In this document: positions 9,028 through 17,845 of the stretch, in pieces
Layout: the number at the start of each line of letters is the position of its first letter
Position numbering within the stretch: position 1 is the stretch's first letter
Position numbers and translations under genes: made by a program
The notes under the pieces: generated by a model
Told to the model about the DNA's origin: nothing
What the model saw: only the letters and a program-made list of their open reading frames with translations
Databases searched by the model: none
From: Clostridium_F caseinilyticum
Lineage (GTDB): Bacteria; Bacillota; Clostridia; Clostridiales; Clostridiaceae
Strand: one strand, 5' to 3'
Assembly: GCF_046127645.1 (NCBI RefSeq)
Contig: NZ_CP175919.1
DNA: 64,000 bases

Positions 9028-9636
9028 CTATTTTACTGATTTATCATTGTCTTTAAAAAAATTATCTATTAATTTCTCCGCCATTCTCTTTTCCATATTA
9101 GCTTTACTAATTAAAGTAAAAATTAATAAAATTAATTCTTTTAATTTATCATCTTCTCCCTGTAATTCTTTAGATTTTTCCTTTATTACATTATTTAATT
9201 TATTAAAATCTTCGCAAAAATTTTTTAACTGTATTTCTTTAATATCCAAAAATGTTCCATACAAGTCTTCCATTGGGGGAAAAGTCTTTTCCTCTTTATG
9301 TATACTTTCCATAGTTGGTGTAAGTATTGTCTCAATATCTAAAAGAGATAAACTTTGTTTTAGGTTATAAATTATTTCTAATAATATTATTTGCTCTTTA
9401 TTATATTTTTTCCCTTTTACAGTTGGGAAAAATTTTGTTTTAGCATAATTATTAACCATAGTTTTAGTCATTATTTTGTCATCTTCATCTCTCTTTAATG
9501 ATTTTAGCTTCATATCAAATAACGTAGTCACTTGATCCATATATAAATCTATATCCGGAATATCTGAAAGTTTTATATCATTAAATTCCGTAATATTTGA
9601 AAGAATATCTTTTAATTTTTCTTCATTATATTCCAT
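9028..9636 (-). CDS. DUF1836 domain-containing protein
   Basis: The 202-residue soluble protein begins MEYNEEKLKDILSNIT and carries the DUF1836 pattern: a LYMDQVTTLFD segment, then a MerR-like helix-turn-helix around MTKTMVNNYAKTKFFPTVKG with KKYNKEQIILLEIIYNLKQS. The family is thought to act as a transcription factor in Firmicutes but is poorly studied. It stands alone: a terminator separates it from the regulator/kinase genes and about 500 bp without genes lie upstream. Function beyond probable DNA binding is unknown. Confidence 0.8.
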   Translation of the reverse strand: MEYNEEKLKDILSNITEFNDIKLSDIPDIDLYMDQVTTLFDMKLKSLKRDEDDKIMTKTMVNNYAKTKFFPTVKGKKYNKEQIILLEIIYNLKQSLSLLDIETILTPTMESIHKEEKTFPPMEDLYGTFLDIKEIQLKNFCEDFNKLNNVIKEKSKELQGEDDKLKELILLIFTLISKANMEKRMAEKLIDNFFKDNDKSVK

Positions 9637-9892
9637 AAAATCACCTCATTACAATTATATAGTATTAACTACTACAAATCCATATACTTTATTTTGATAT
9701 ATAGTTATTAAAACCTATATCTATAGTTTATATCACTATTTTAATTTTAACTATTAATATAACATCTAATCTAAAACTGTGCGTCTTGTTAAATAACTTT
9801 TAATCCATCTATAATAATCTATATTACCACTTTTAAGAATACATAATATCATGAAGTAAAGAATGGTTTAAACATATTAAAACAATATAAAA

Positions 9893-9974
9893 AATGTCTC
9901 AACATAGAAATAAACTACCCATGAATGTATTATTTATATTTACGGTTTTAAAATTAAATTTATTTTGATACATT
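9893..9974 (+). mobile_element. Insertion-sequence end remnant
   Basis: An 82-bp segment has imperfect inverted ends, AATGTCTCAACATA against the complement of TATTTTGATACATT. Inside, the plus strand reads MNVLFIFTVLKLNLF then stop. The same peptide end, MSALFIFTARKLNLF, recurs at 28384-28431 with the same trailing end, so both are probably 3' ends of one transposase family. The flanking gap 9637-10127 holds nothing else coding. Confidence 0.5.
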
Positions 9975-10004
9975 CCTTTTTATTATTCAAATAAAAATCC
10001 ATTA

Positions 10005-10055
10005 GAAAACTTGGAATATTTTTTATATCATAATAAAAAAATATTCTAAGTTTTC
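10005..10055. repeat. Long AT-rich palindrome
   Basis: GAAAACTTGGAATATTTTTT on the left pairs with AAAAAATATTCTAAGTTTTC on the right with one mismatch and a short loop. It resembles a bidirectional terminator but no gene ends nearby, so it may instead belong to the adjacent IS debris. Confidence 0.5.
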
Positions 10056-10166
10056 CATTTACATCTTGAAAAATTTTTTATTTAGTATTAAAATAGTTAT
10101 AGTACATCACATGGTTTTTAAAACTATGTGATATTATATCTATATATAAAAGAGAGGATGTTTTTT

Positions 10167-10817
10167 ATGTTTAAAAAGTTTAGGGATCCAGTAAGTGGTT
10201 TAACTCATTTGTTTGGAGCTATTATGTCTATAGTAGGCCTTGTAGTATTGATTAACTTTTCAATATTTCAAAATAGTCCTTTGCATGTTACAGTCTTTTC
10301 AATTTTTGGTGCTAGTTTAATATTATTATATAGTGCTAGTTCTATATATCATCTTGTTACAACTTCTGAAAAATCTATTAGAATATTAAGGCGAATAGAT
10401 CATTCAATGATTTATATTTTAATTGCAGGTAGTTATACTCCTATTTGTTTATTAGCCTTAAAAGGAACCTTTGGATTAGTTATGTTAACTATTATTTGGA
10501 TTCTAGCTATTATAGGAATATTAGTTAAAAATTTTTGGTTTTCTGCTCCAAGATGGATATCTACTAGTTTCTATTTAATTATGGGTTGGCTTATAATTGT
10601 TGCAATATTTCCATTATCTAAAACACTTTCTACTGGTGGTTTATTTTGGTTAATAACTGGTGGAATTGCTTATTCTATAGGTGCAATAATTTATGGCACA
10701 AAGAGACCTAAAATTTTTAGTAAGTATTTTACTTTTCATGATATATTTCATATATTTGTACTTCTAGGCAGTCTATGTCATTTTATACTTATGTCTAATT
10801 ACATAATCTATATGTAA
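10167..10817 (+). CDS. Hemolysin III family membrane protein
   Basis: The start is ATG 10167 (MFKKFRDPVSGLTHLFGAI, 216 residues), with GAGAGG 9 nt upstream. Seven hydrophobic segments and the family motifs SSIYHL, LRRIDHSMIYILIAGSYTP and HDIFHIFVLLGSLCHF are present; the conserved Ser, Asp and His residues are the metal-site residues of the CREST superfamily that includes adiponectin receptors. The original hemolysin label comes from a Bacillus cereus protein; the bacterial role is unclear, possibly membrane lipid homeostasis. It is a single gene with its own terminator and is divergent from the neighbouring region. Confidence 0.9.
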   Translation: MFKKFRDPVSGLTHLFGAIMSIVGLVVLINFSIFQNSPLHVTVFSIFGASLILLYSASSIYHLVTTSEKSIRILRRIDHSMIYILIAGSYTPICLLALKGTFGLVMLTIIWILAIIGILVKNFWFSAPRWISTSFYLIMGWLIIVAIFPLSKTLSTGGLFWLITGGIAYSIGAIIYGTKRPKIFSKYFTFHDIFHIFVLLGSLCHFILMSNYIIYM

Positions 10818-10848
10818 AAAAGGATAACCACTAAGGCTATCCTTTTTT
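10816..10848 (+). terminator. Terminator after hemolysin III gene
   Basis: AAAAAAGGATA and TATCCTTTTTT form an 11-bp perfect stem with an 11-nt loop directly after the stop codon. A/T runs on both sides would let it also serve the converging arcD transcript. Confidence 0.85.
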
Positions 10849-10899
10849 ATTTTTGTATTTCATTTTATATAAAATATATTACATAAGCTGTATTTAATA

Positions 10900-12318
10900 C
10901 TATAATGATATTTTTCCCATTGCAAGTAAAATTACCATAAGTACTCCCACACCAACTACTATAAATGAACCAATTTTTTCTGTTGATGTATATGCTTCTC
11001 CCTTTTCCTTTTTAGCTTTATGGAAAACTAATATACCAAAAGCATACATTATAAATGCAAGGGCAAAGTACTTAATTCCACCTGCATATATACCATATAG
11101 TGTATATATAGCAGATAAAGTAGCTATTACTTTATCTTTTCCATTTATCTTTTCTTCATTACATACTTTTATAGCATAAAATGATGATAAAGTATATGGA
11201 ATTAACATACAAGTAGTTGCTATGGCAAACACTAAGCCATAAGCTGATTGTAATTTATCTGAAAGTAATGAGCATAAAAATATTTGGCTGATAATATTTG
11301 TGAATGTTAATGAATTTATTGGAACATTTGCTGCATTTTCCTTAGCAAACCATTTTGGCATAACCCCATCTTTAGCTGCTACATATGGTATTTCTGCTGC
11401 AAGCATTACCCAACTTATTAATGCTCCGAATAATGATACTATAAGTCCTACTTTAACTATTACACCACCTGCTCCTCCAAATACTGTTTTTGATAAAACT
11501 TCTGCAAGAGGAGTTCCTGATGCTATAAGTTCTTTTGCTGGTATAATTCCCATTGCAAGTAATGAAATTGAAACATAAATAAGTAATGTAACTAAAAGAC
11601 TGATTACTGTTGCTTTACCGACTATAGCTTGTGATTCTGCTTTTTCTGAAAGTACTACAGAAGCTTCTACACCTATGAAGCACCAAATTATAGTTCCCAT
11701 AGCTCCATTGATTTGCTTTAATAGAGATGTTGATTCCCCAGAACTTGCAAGAACTGTACTCCAATTTGAAACTGTAAATAAATCTGGTTTAAATATAAAT
11801 ATACCTAATATAATAACTAATGCTAATGGTAATAATTTACCTATAGTAACAACTGCATTTATAATTCCGGCATTTTTTGTTCCTTTTGTTTGGATAAAAT
11901 GTACAACCCATAATAATAAGGATGCTGCTATAAAAGACACTATTGGCTTTAATTCATTTCCTGATCCTAATAAGCTGTTTATAGTTTTAAACATTAAAAT
12001 TATAAAAGCAATATTTCCAAGCCAAGCAGAAAGCCAATATCCCCAAGCTGAATTAAATCCCATAAAATCTCCAAATCCATCTTGTGCATAGGAATAAATT
12101 CCACCCTTTAAATTAGGTTTCTTGTTAGCAAGGAATTGAAATACTAACGCTAAGCATATAATTCCAAATCCACCTATTATCCAAGCGATTAGAGCTGCTT
12201 GTGGATTAGCTTTTGTTATTAAGTCTGTAGGACTGTTAAAAATCCCACCACCTATCATGGATCCTATTCCAAGAGTAATCAAAAGTCCAAGACCTAACTT
12301 TTTATCTTGTGTTCCCAT
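10900..12318 (-). CDS. arcD: Arginine/ornithine antiporter
   Basis: The 472-residue APC-superfamily permease has about twelve membrane segments. ATG 12318 is preferred to the TTG at 12324 because GAGG then has a 7-nt spacing. The N-terminus GLLITLGIGSMIGGGIFNSP and the segment GTIIWCFIGVEASVVLSEKA match the arginine/ornithine exchanger group, which imports arginine and exports ornithine for the deiminase pathway. It lies downstream of arcA on the same strand, 138 nt apart, with a strong hairpin in between, and would be co-transcribed. arcB and arcC are not in the window. Confidence 0.92.
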   Translation of the reverse strand: MGTQDKKLGLGLLITLGIGSMIGGGIFNSPTDLITKANPQAALIAWIIGGFGIICLALVFQFLANKKPNLKGGIYSYAQDGFGDFMGFNSAWGYWLSAWLGNIAFIILMFKTINSLLGSGNELKPIVSFIAASLLLWVVHFIQTKGTKNAGIINAVVTIGKLLPLALVIILGIFIFKPDLFTVSNWSTVLASSGESTSLLKQINGAMGTIIWCFIGVEASVVLSEKAESQAIVGKATVISLLVTLLIYVSISLLAMGIIPAKELIASGTPLAEVLSKTVFGGAGGVIVKVGLIVSLFGALISWVMLAAEIPYVAAKDGVMPKWFAKENAANVPINSLTFTNIISQIFLCSLLSDKLQSAYGLVFAIATTCMLIPYTLSSFYAIKVCNEEKINGKDKVIATLSAIYTLYGIYAGGIKYFALAFIMYAFGILVFHKAKKEKGEAYTSTEKIGSFIVVGVGVLMVILLAMGKISL

Positions 12319-12352
12319 TTGCAAACCTCTTTTCTCAAAGTTTATATTCTGA

Positions 12353-12388
12353 TATATGCATACTAGATATGTATCCAGTATGCATATA
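12353..12388 (-). promoter_or_regulatory. Perfect hairpin between arcA and arcD
   Basis: TATATGCATACT (12353-12364) and AGTATGCATATA (12377-12388) are perfect 12-bp arms around a 12-nt loop. There is no T-run directly after it on the minus strand, so it is a poor terminator. The ATGCAT core resembles the ARG-box half-sites upstream of arcA, so it may bind ArgR or may stabilise or process the mRNA. Confidence 0.6.
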
Positions 12389-12456
12389 TATATTATACAA
12401 ATTTACATAGATTATTATACAAAATCATACTAAAGCCTTTGCTCTAAATAATTTAA

Positions 12457-13683
12457 TTATCTTAAATTATCTCTGTGAAGTGGCATACTCATGCATCTTG
12501 GGCCGCCTCTTCCTCTTGAAAGCTCTGCACTTGGCATAGTAAGAACGTTAATTCCCTTCTTAGCTAGTATTTCATTTGATACATAGTTTCTTTCATAAGT
12601 TACAACAGTTCCTGGAGCTATTGCAAGAGTATTTGAGCCATCATTCCATTGTTCTCTTCCTGCTATTATAAAGTCTCCGCCACCGCATTGAATTAATTCA
12701 ACAGATGGAAGTCCAAGAGCTGAAGCTAATATTTTTTCTAATGGATCTGTATGATGTTTAAATTTTAATGTTCCATTTGCACCCTTAGTAACTTCATAAA
12801 CACTAAGTGGTCCTTGGATTTCTGGATGAATTGTAAACTTATCATAATCAACCATTGTAAATACTGTATCAAGGTGCATAAATGCTCTACAATTTGGTAT
12901 ATCGAATACAAGTATTTTTTCAAAACTTTCGTTTTTAGCAAATAAACTTTTAGCTACTATTTGTATACCTTCAGCTGATGTTCTAGCACTGCATCCGATA
13001 GCTACAACTTTATCTGAAAGTACAAGTTCGTCTCCACCTTCTATTGCATAAGGTAAAGTTCTGTTATACCATAAGCTAGTTTCACCATTAGCAAAATTCT
13101 TGTGATATTTATGGATGTATGTTAAGAATAAAGTTTCTCTTCTTCTTGCTTCTGTTCTCATTGTATTTATTGTCATTCCACTTCCAATTGAAGCAGCTGG
13201 ATCTCTTGTAAAGTAAAGGTTTGGCATTGGGTCAAGATAGAATGGATAATCATCTTGCATTAAATCTACTAATGATGTAGCTTCTTTAACTTCGATGTCT
13301 TTCTTTCTAACACCAGCCATTAATGTATCAACCATTTCTTTTGTTGGCATATTAAGAAGATATTCAATTAAAGCTTCTTTTACTACTTCAGATGTTATTT
13401 TACTTTCTGTTAAGAACTCTTCTAAAAATTCTTTCTTTATTTTAACATCTTCTAAAGTTTCTGCTGCAAGTTCTTCTAAGTATAGAACTTCAGTTCCATT
13501 TTCTCTTAGAATTTCTGCAAATCTATCATGCTCTTCCCTTGCTACTTTTAAAAAAGGTATATCATCAAATAATAACCTCTCAAGATATTCAGGAACTAAA
13601 TTTTCAATTTCTGCTCCTGGTCTATGAAGCATAACTTTATTAAGCTTTCCTATCTCAGAAGTTACATTAATAAAAGAACTCAT
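12457..13683 (-). CDS. arcA: Arginine deiminase
   Basis: The 408-residue enzyme converts L-arginine to citrulline and ammonia, the first step of the deiminase fermentation that yields ATP through carbamate kinase. Family blocks are all present: MLHRPG near the N-terminus, FTRDPAASIGSGM, EGGDELVLS, HLDTVFTMVD, CGGGDFIIAGREQWNDGSN and the C-terminal RGRGGPRCMSMPLHRD with the nucleophilic Cys. Length is normal. GAGGAGG lies before the ATG. A consensus-like promoter and several ARG-box-like repeats lie upstream, implying ArgR/AhrC control. arcD follows on the same strand. Confidence 0.97.
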   Translation of the reverse strand: MSSFINVTSEIGKLNKVMLHRPGAEIENLVPEYLERLLFDDIPFLKVAREEHDRFAEILRENGTEVLYLEELAAETLEDVKIKKEFLEEFLTESKITSEVVKEALIEYLLNMPTKEMVDTLMAGVRKKDIEVKEATSLVDLMQDDYPFYLDPMPNLYFTRDPAASIGSGMTINTMRTEARRRETLFLTYIHKYHKNFANGETSLWYNRTLPYAIEGGDELVLSDKVVAIGCSARTSAEGIQIVAKSLFAKNESFEKILVFDIPNCRAFMHLDTVFTMVDYDKFTIHPEIQGPLSVYEVTKGANGTLKFKHHTDPLEKILASALGLPSVELIQCGGGDFIIAGREQWNDGSNTLAIAPGTVVTYERNYVSNEILAKKGINVLTMPSAELSRGRGGPRCMSMPLHRDNLR

Positions 13684-13740
13684 TTTTTTTCCTCCTCTTG
13701 TGTACCGATGTACTAGTTATTTATTTAACATTTCGTATTC

Positions 13741-13769
13741 ATTATACATTTAATGCATAATTAATTCAA
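13741..13769 (-). promoter_or_regulatory. arcA promoter with ARG-like spacer
   Basis: TTGAAT (13769-13764) and TATAAT (13746-13741) are 17 bp apart on the minus strand. The spacer carries ATGCA/TGCAT-type half-sites (TGAAT-N5-ATGCA), close to the ARG-box pattern, so a regulator bound here would cover the promoter. Confidence 0.75.
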
Positions 13770-13926
13770 ACTGATATTTCCAGTCATAAATTTGAAAAAT
13801 CAACTGTATTTTTACATTTTTCTTCATTTTTTATATGTTTTTCTTAGATTTCGTCCCATTTTTACGTGATTTTAAAAATATTCTGTATATTATACATTGA
13901 TAAAATAGCTTATTCTATGTATATTT

Positions 13927-13944
13927 TATGCATAAATATGCAGT
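13927..13944. promoter_or_regulatory. ARG-box-like site upstream of arcA
   Basis: TGCATAAATATGCA at 13929-13942 fits TGnAT-W4-ATnCA exactly. Further TATGCATA-type half-sites lie near 13758, 14010 and 14053. The region 13770-14130 is otherwise very AT-rich non-coding sequence. Such clusters are typical of ArgR/AhrC binding at arc operons; which direction of control applies cannot be told. Confidence 0.6.
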
Positions 13945-14132
13945 TCTTTATTTTTTTTATACTATTCATAACCTTTCTTTATAGTTTTAGGTATATATAT
14001 TTTTATTTATGCATATTTGTATCGTTTACTTTTTTTATTTATTCATTTAATTATGCATAATAGAGAATATTTAAACAAAATATTTTTTTTATTTTTCTTA
14101 AATTTCTTAAATTTTATTTTTTTTAAACTCAA

Positions 14133-14175
14133 AATCACTAAAGTTTACTGAAAAATTCAATTAACTTTAGTGATT
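14133..14175 (-). terminator. Hairpin after the kinase gene
   Basis: AATCACTAAAGTT and AACTTTAGTGATT form a 13-bp perfect stem with a 17-nt loop, downstream of the kinase stop at 14251. The following minus-strand bases are T-rich but interrupted. Confidence 0.6.
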
Positions 14176-14250
14176 TAAATAAAAAATATTTATTTTATAT
14201 TCTTTTGTAAAAAGTATTATTTAAACTTTTACCTTAACCTGGAAATTATT

Positions 14251-15618
14251 TCATAATGGAATTTTAATTATTACTTGTGCTCCTCCTATTTGCTGGGAAT
14301 TTTTAATAATTAAAGTTCCATTATGTTGTTTTACAATAGAATCTGCAATATAAAGACCCATTCCCCAATGTATTTTAGATGTTCTACTTGAATCGCTCAT
14401 ATAAAACTGTTTCTTAGCAACTTTTAAATCTCTGCTAGAAAATCCTTTCCCACTATCAATAACTGAAAACTCTAAATAATTATCTTTGCCCTCAACACTA
14501 AAATATAGATTACTGTTAGAAGGTGAATACTCTACTGCATTTGAAATTACATTTATTATAGCTCTATGCATAGCTTCTTTATTTATAATTATATTTTCTG
14601 GAAGATCTTTTTCTTCAAATTTGACTTCTAACTTTTTAGGACCTGCAAGAGCAATTAATTGATTGTAAATATCATAAACAAATTCTTTAGTACTGCTTTT
14701 CTCTAAATTCTTTAAAGCATCTAGCTTTCCTTTTGACATATCAATAAGTAATTTTATGTACTTTTCAATTTGATTTGAATTTTTTTCAATAAATCTAATA
14801 TAAATTTTCTGTTCATCACTCACAGAAGATTCTTTTAAAAGTTCTGTATTACCTTTAATAATAGTTAAAGGAGTTTTTATGTCATGCGCTAAAGAAGATA
14901 TCTGTTCCTTTTTAACATTTTCTAAATTCCACTGCTCTTTTAAAGATTCCTTTAGTTCTTCTTTCATATCATAAATGGAGCTTAACACATCATTAAATTC
15001 CTTTATAGTCGAATTACCAATATCGAACTCTAAATCTTGCTCTTTTATCTTTTCAGTGGCTTCTATTAAAGGAACTAAATTATTTTTTAGATTTCTTGCA
15101 AATACTATAGAAATAATAAAAGCTCCAATTAAACATCCTAAAATAAGGGTTATAATTAGTAATAATTCTGGATTAGGTAAATATTCATTCATCCATTCTA
15201 AAGAATATCTCATTTTAATATAATATTGTAATACACAAAATCCATCTTTTCTTTCAATAAAATAATAACTCTTTTTATCCCCACTTTTTCTATCAATTCC
15301 TTTAGCATACAAGGTTGCTTCTTTTAAATCTTCCCCTGTAAGATCTGTCTTAGTTACCCTAAATTCTTTATCAAATACAACAAATTTACACCCATTAGGT
15401 ATCATATCTTCTGTAATCTTTTCTGTAGATTGAAGTATGGGCTTTGCTTGTCTAGCTAAATCTTCACTATAATTAGCACTATTAAAAAAATTCATTTTCA
15501 TACCTAAGCTTGCTGTAGTTATTCCAATTATTATTGCTACACAAAATGCAAAAGCTAGTGCCAATAGATATCTAAAAAAAACTCTTTTTAATGTGATCTG
15601 TTTCTTATTTATACCCAT
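14251..15618 (-). CDS. Sensor histidine kinase, CprK-like
   Basis: The 455-residue kinase has membrane helices near residues 13-37 and 150-175 with an extracellular loop of about 110 residues, a HAMP-like linker, HisKA with SLAHDIKTPLT, and HATPase with NVISNAVEYS, DSGKGFS and HWGMGLYIADS. It overlaps the end of its response-regulator gene by 10 nt, so the two are translationally coupled. The upstream ABC genes are of the lantibiotic-protection type, the same gene set as the C. difficile cprABC/cprKR locus. By that analogy it senses cationic antimicrobial peptides. Confidence 0.9.
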   Translation of the reverse strand: MGINKKQITLKRVFFRYLLALAFAFCVAIIIGITTASLGMKMNFFNSANYSEDLARQAKPILQSTEKITEDMIPNGCKFVVFDKEFRVTKTDLTGEDLKEATLYAKGIDRKSGDKKSYYFIERKDGFCVLQYYIKMRYSLEWMNEYLPNPELLLIITLILGCLIGAFIISIVFARNLKNNLVPLIEATEKIKEQDLEFDIGNSTIKEFNDVLSSIYDMKEELKESLKEQWNLENVKKEQISSLAHDIKTPLTIIKGNTELLKESSVSDEQKIYIRFIEKNSNQIEKYIKLLIDMSKGKLDALKNLEKSSTKEFVYDIYNQLIALAGPKKLEVKFEEKDLPENIIINKEAMHRAIINVISNAVEYSPSNSNLYFSVEGKDNYLEFSVIDSGKGFSSRDLKVAKKQFYMSDSSRTSKIHWGMGLYIADSIVKQHNGTLIIKNSQQIGGAQVIIKIPL

Positions 15619-16268
15619 TTATAGCCGATCCCCCAAACTGTTTCTATTGGAGATTTATTAAATACTTTTAACTTAGCTCTAATATTTTTGATATGCTCTG
15701 TAATAGCAGAGCTATCACTTTCACCATCATATCCATAGACCTCTTCATATATTTGTTCTTTAGAAAATACCTGACCCGAATTTCTTGCAAGATATTCACA
15801 TATAGCATATTCTCCCTTTGTAAATGGTACTTTTATATCATCTATTTTAATTTCCTTACTTGATATATTAAATGTTACATCTGAAGCCACAAAAATATGC
15901 CGCTTTTCACGATGTTCTCTGCGAAGGTGAGCATTAACCCTAGCTCTTAATTCTCCTATACCAAAAGGTTTTGTTATATAATCATCTCCACCAATTCCTA
16001 GTCCAAACATAATATCCTGTTCCATAGTTTTTGCTGTTAAAAAAAGAATTGGGCAATCTACAATATCTCTAATTTCCTTACACAAAGTAAATCCATCAAT
16101 ATCAGGCATCATTACATCTAGTAAAATCAAATCAAATCCTATAAAATCATTTACTGGAATATCTTTTGCTTTTTTCATAGTAGTTACTAAATGATTATCC
16201 TTAGAAAGAATATTTTTAATAAGAATTAGAATATCTTCTTCATCATCAATAACAAGTATCTTTGACAT
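15609..16268 (-). CDS. OmpR-type response regulator, CprR-like
   Basis: The 219-residue regulator has a receiver domain (VIDDEED, phosphoacceptor Asp in LILLDVMMPD, ITKPFG) and a winged-helix domain ending PIETVWGIGYKWV. It overlaps the kinase gene by 10 nt and follows the pump genes on the same strand. Its likely target is the pump promoter, where an 11-bp-spaced direct repeat lies at 18599-18619. A hairpin terminator precedes the gene, so it is probably read at a lower level through that terminator or from its own promoter. Confidence 0.92.
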   Translation of the reverse strand: MSKILVIDDEEDILILIKNILSKDNHLVTTMKKAKDIPVNDFIGFDLILLDVMMPDIDGFTLCKEIRDIVDCPILFLTAKTMEQDIMFGLGIGGDDYITKPFGIGELRARVNAHLRREHREKRHIFVASDVTFNISSKEIKIDDIKVPFTKGEYAICEYLARNSGQVFSKEQIYEEVYGYDGESDSSAITEHIKNIRAKLKVFNKSPIETVWGIGYKWV

Positions 16269-16320
16269 AATCTCCTCCTACCTTTACAATATTTCATTTT
16301 CAATTATAATCTCTATGATA

Positions 16321-16362
16321 AAAAAATACAGCTTATTTTGAATGATATATGCTGTATTTTTT
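16321..16362 (-). terminator. Terminator between pump genes and regulator genes
   Basis: AAAAAATACAGC and GCTGTATTTTTT are perfect 12-bp arms with an 18-nt loop right after the permease stop at 16366, with T-runs on the minus strand. Confidence 0.8.
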
Positions 16363-16365
16363 AAT

Positions 16366-17109
16366 TTATTCATAAGATTGTCTGCCTTCCCAATATTTAA
16401 ACCATAAAACACTACTTATTAGAGCAATGCAAATTTCAAGTATCATAATTAAAATTCCTATACTTACTTCTTTAGATAGAATATTATAACGTAAAGGATC
16501 CATTATCTTTAATATAACATAATCACAAAATCTAACTCCAAAAGCCCAAGGCATCCATTGCCAACAACTATCACCTAAACCTGTAATCATTAATGCTGAA
16601 AGTAGAGTTCCACATATTCCCAAACCTATAGAAACGCCTCTACCAAATTTAAAGGTTATTAATACATGAAAAATATATAAAAGAATGTTTGCTGAAAATA
16701 AAATAATTACTTCTTTTAAATAAAACATGAAATCCATATTTTTAAAACCAATAGCAAAAACTCCTATAGCAATTATTACAGAAAAAAAACCTAATAAAAG
16801 TAATAAAATTAATTTACTTATATAAGTAACACTCTTACATTTTGTACTACTTAAGAGCATTTGAAAATTTCCTGCTCTCTCCTCTTGTTCTATAACCATT
16901 CCACTCATTAAACCAATTAACAGTGGAAATACTATAGATAGTGCCTCTAAGTAAGTACTAATATTTTCTATATTTCCTTTGCTACCAAAAGAATAATAAA
17001 GTAAAAATACAAATGCCCCTATAAGTGGAATAAAAACATGTAAATATAAAATAGGAGTACGTTTTAATTTGTAAAAATCTGATTTTATACATCTAAATAA
17101 GTTTATCAT
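16366..17109 (-). CDS. Lantibiotic-protection ABC permease, MutG/CprC-like
   Basis: The 247-residue integral membrane protein has six hydrophobic segments and an ABC-2 layout. It starts MINLFRCIKSDFYKLKRTPI, a start type typical of these immunity permeases, and contains EERAGNFQMLLSS. It lies 2 nt after the sister permease gene. With the ATPase and that permease it should form a pump that removes lantibiotics or similar peptides from the membrane. No lantibiotic biosynthesis gene is nearby, so the role is resistance rather than producer immunity. Confidence 0.85.
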   Translation of the reverse strand: MINLFRCIKSDFYKLKRTPILYLHVFIPLIGAFVFLLYYSFGSKGNIENISTYLEALSIVFPLLIGLMSGMVIEQEERAGNFQMLLSSTKCKSVTYISKLILLLLLGFFSVIIAIGVFAIGFKNMDFMFYLKEVIILFSANILLYIFHVLITFKFGRGVSIGLGICGTLLSALMITGLGDSCWQWMPWAFGVRFCDYVILKIMDPLRYNILSKEVSIGILIMILEICIALISSVLWFKYWEGRQSYE

Positions 17110-17111
17110 AC

Positions 17112-17843
17112 TTAAGCTACCTCCTGATGCTTAAACCAATTGGTTGTAATAAGCATAAGTAAAAGAAATAATAAAATAGATATAACAATTCCAATAGGAA
17201 TAACATTAGGATTTAATAATGGATCGCCTGGTTTTGCAAATAGTCCATTAGGTAATATTCCTAGTATTGGACACATTAATCTAGTTGTCCATGTATAAGG
17301 ACACAACCACCATAAAGACTTAGATACCATACTTATACTACAAATTAATCCAGCTCCAACATTTACTAATATAACTCCAAAAGCTCCAAGTTTTTTTGAT
17401 AAAAATAAACATAAAGGAACCTGCCACAAAGATGTTAAAGCTATAATAAAACTGGCCACAAAAGCCTTTATAAATGGAATATTTTTAGTTCCAGTGATAA
17501 ATATACCTACTAAAATTATACCAATTGATAAAACCATACAGGAAATAAATAGATTTATAGAAATCATAAGGTTCTTTGCAATCCATACTTTTTTTAAATC
17601 AATAGGTAGTGAAAATACAGCTCTATAATTTAATTTTTTTTCCTCCTTTTGATGTACAAAGTAGCAGCTAAGAGCAATAAATCCTGGTAAAATTAATAGA
17701 TACCACCAATTAAATGCACAGGCTTGATAAAACAATGGAGATAAAAATGCAAGTAGCAGAACGGTAATTGGAGCTATATAAGTATTCTTCTTACCAAAAG
17801 TTCTTTTACATTTAAGCTTTTCAGCTTTTATATAATTTAACAT
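17112..17843 (-). CDS. Lantibiotic-protection ABC permease, MutE/CprB-like
   Basis: The 243-residue protein has six membrane segments, a Lys-rich N-terminus (MLNYIKAEKLKCKRTFGKKN) and the segment HQKEEKKLNYRAVFSLPIDL, which resembles the EExAGNxxxLLxxP-type loop of immunity permeases. It starts 2 nt after the ATPase stop and ends 2 nt before the next permease. Together the three genes form the pump. Substrates are probably cationic peptide antibiotics, by analogy with cpr and nis/mut FEG systems. Confidence 0.85.
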   Translation of the reverse strand: MLNYIKAEKLKCKRTFGKKNTYIAPITVLLLAFLSPLFYQACAFNWWYLLILPGFIALSCYFVHQKEEKKLNYRAVFSLPIDLKKVWIAKNLMISINLFISCMVLSIGIILVGIFITGTKNIPFIKAFVASFIIALTSLWQVPLCLFLSKKLGAFGVILVNVGAGLICSISMVSKSLWWLCPYTWTTRLMCPILGILPNGLFAKPGDPLLNPNVIPIGIVISILLFLLLMLITTNWFKHQEVA

Positions 17844-17845
17844 TT

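Noticed and set aside
13866..14060. A 64-codon open frame upstream of arcA on the plus strand
   Set aside because: Composition is extreme (Phe/Ile/Tyr runs), no ribosome site is present, and the region carries the ARG-box-like sites; it reads as AT-rich non-coding DNA.
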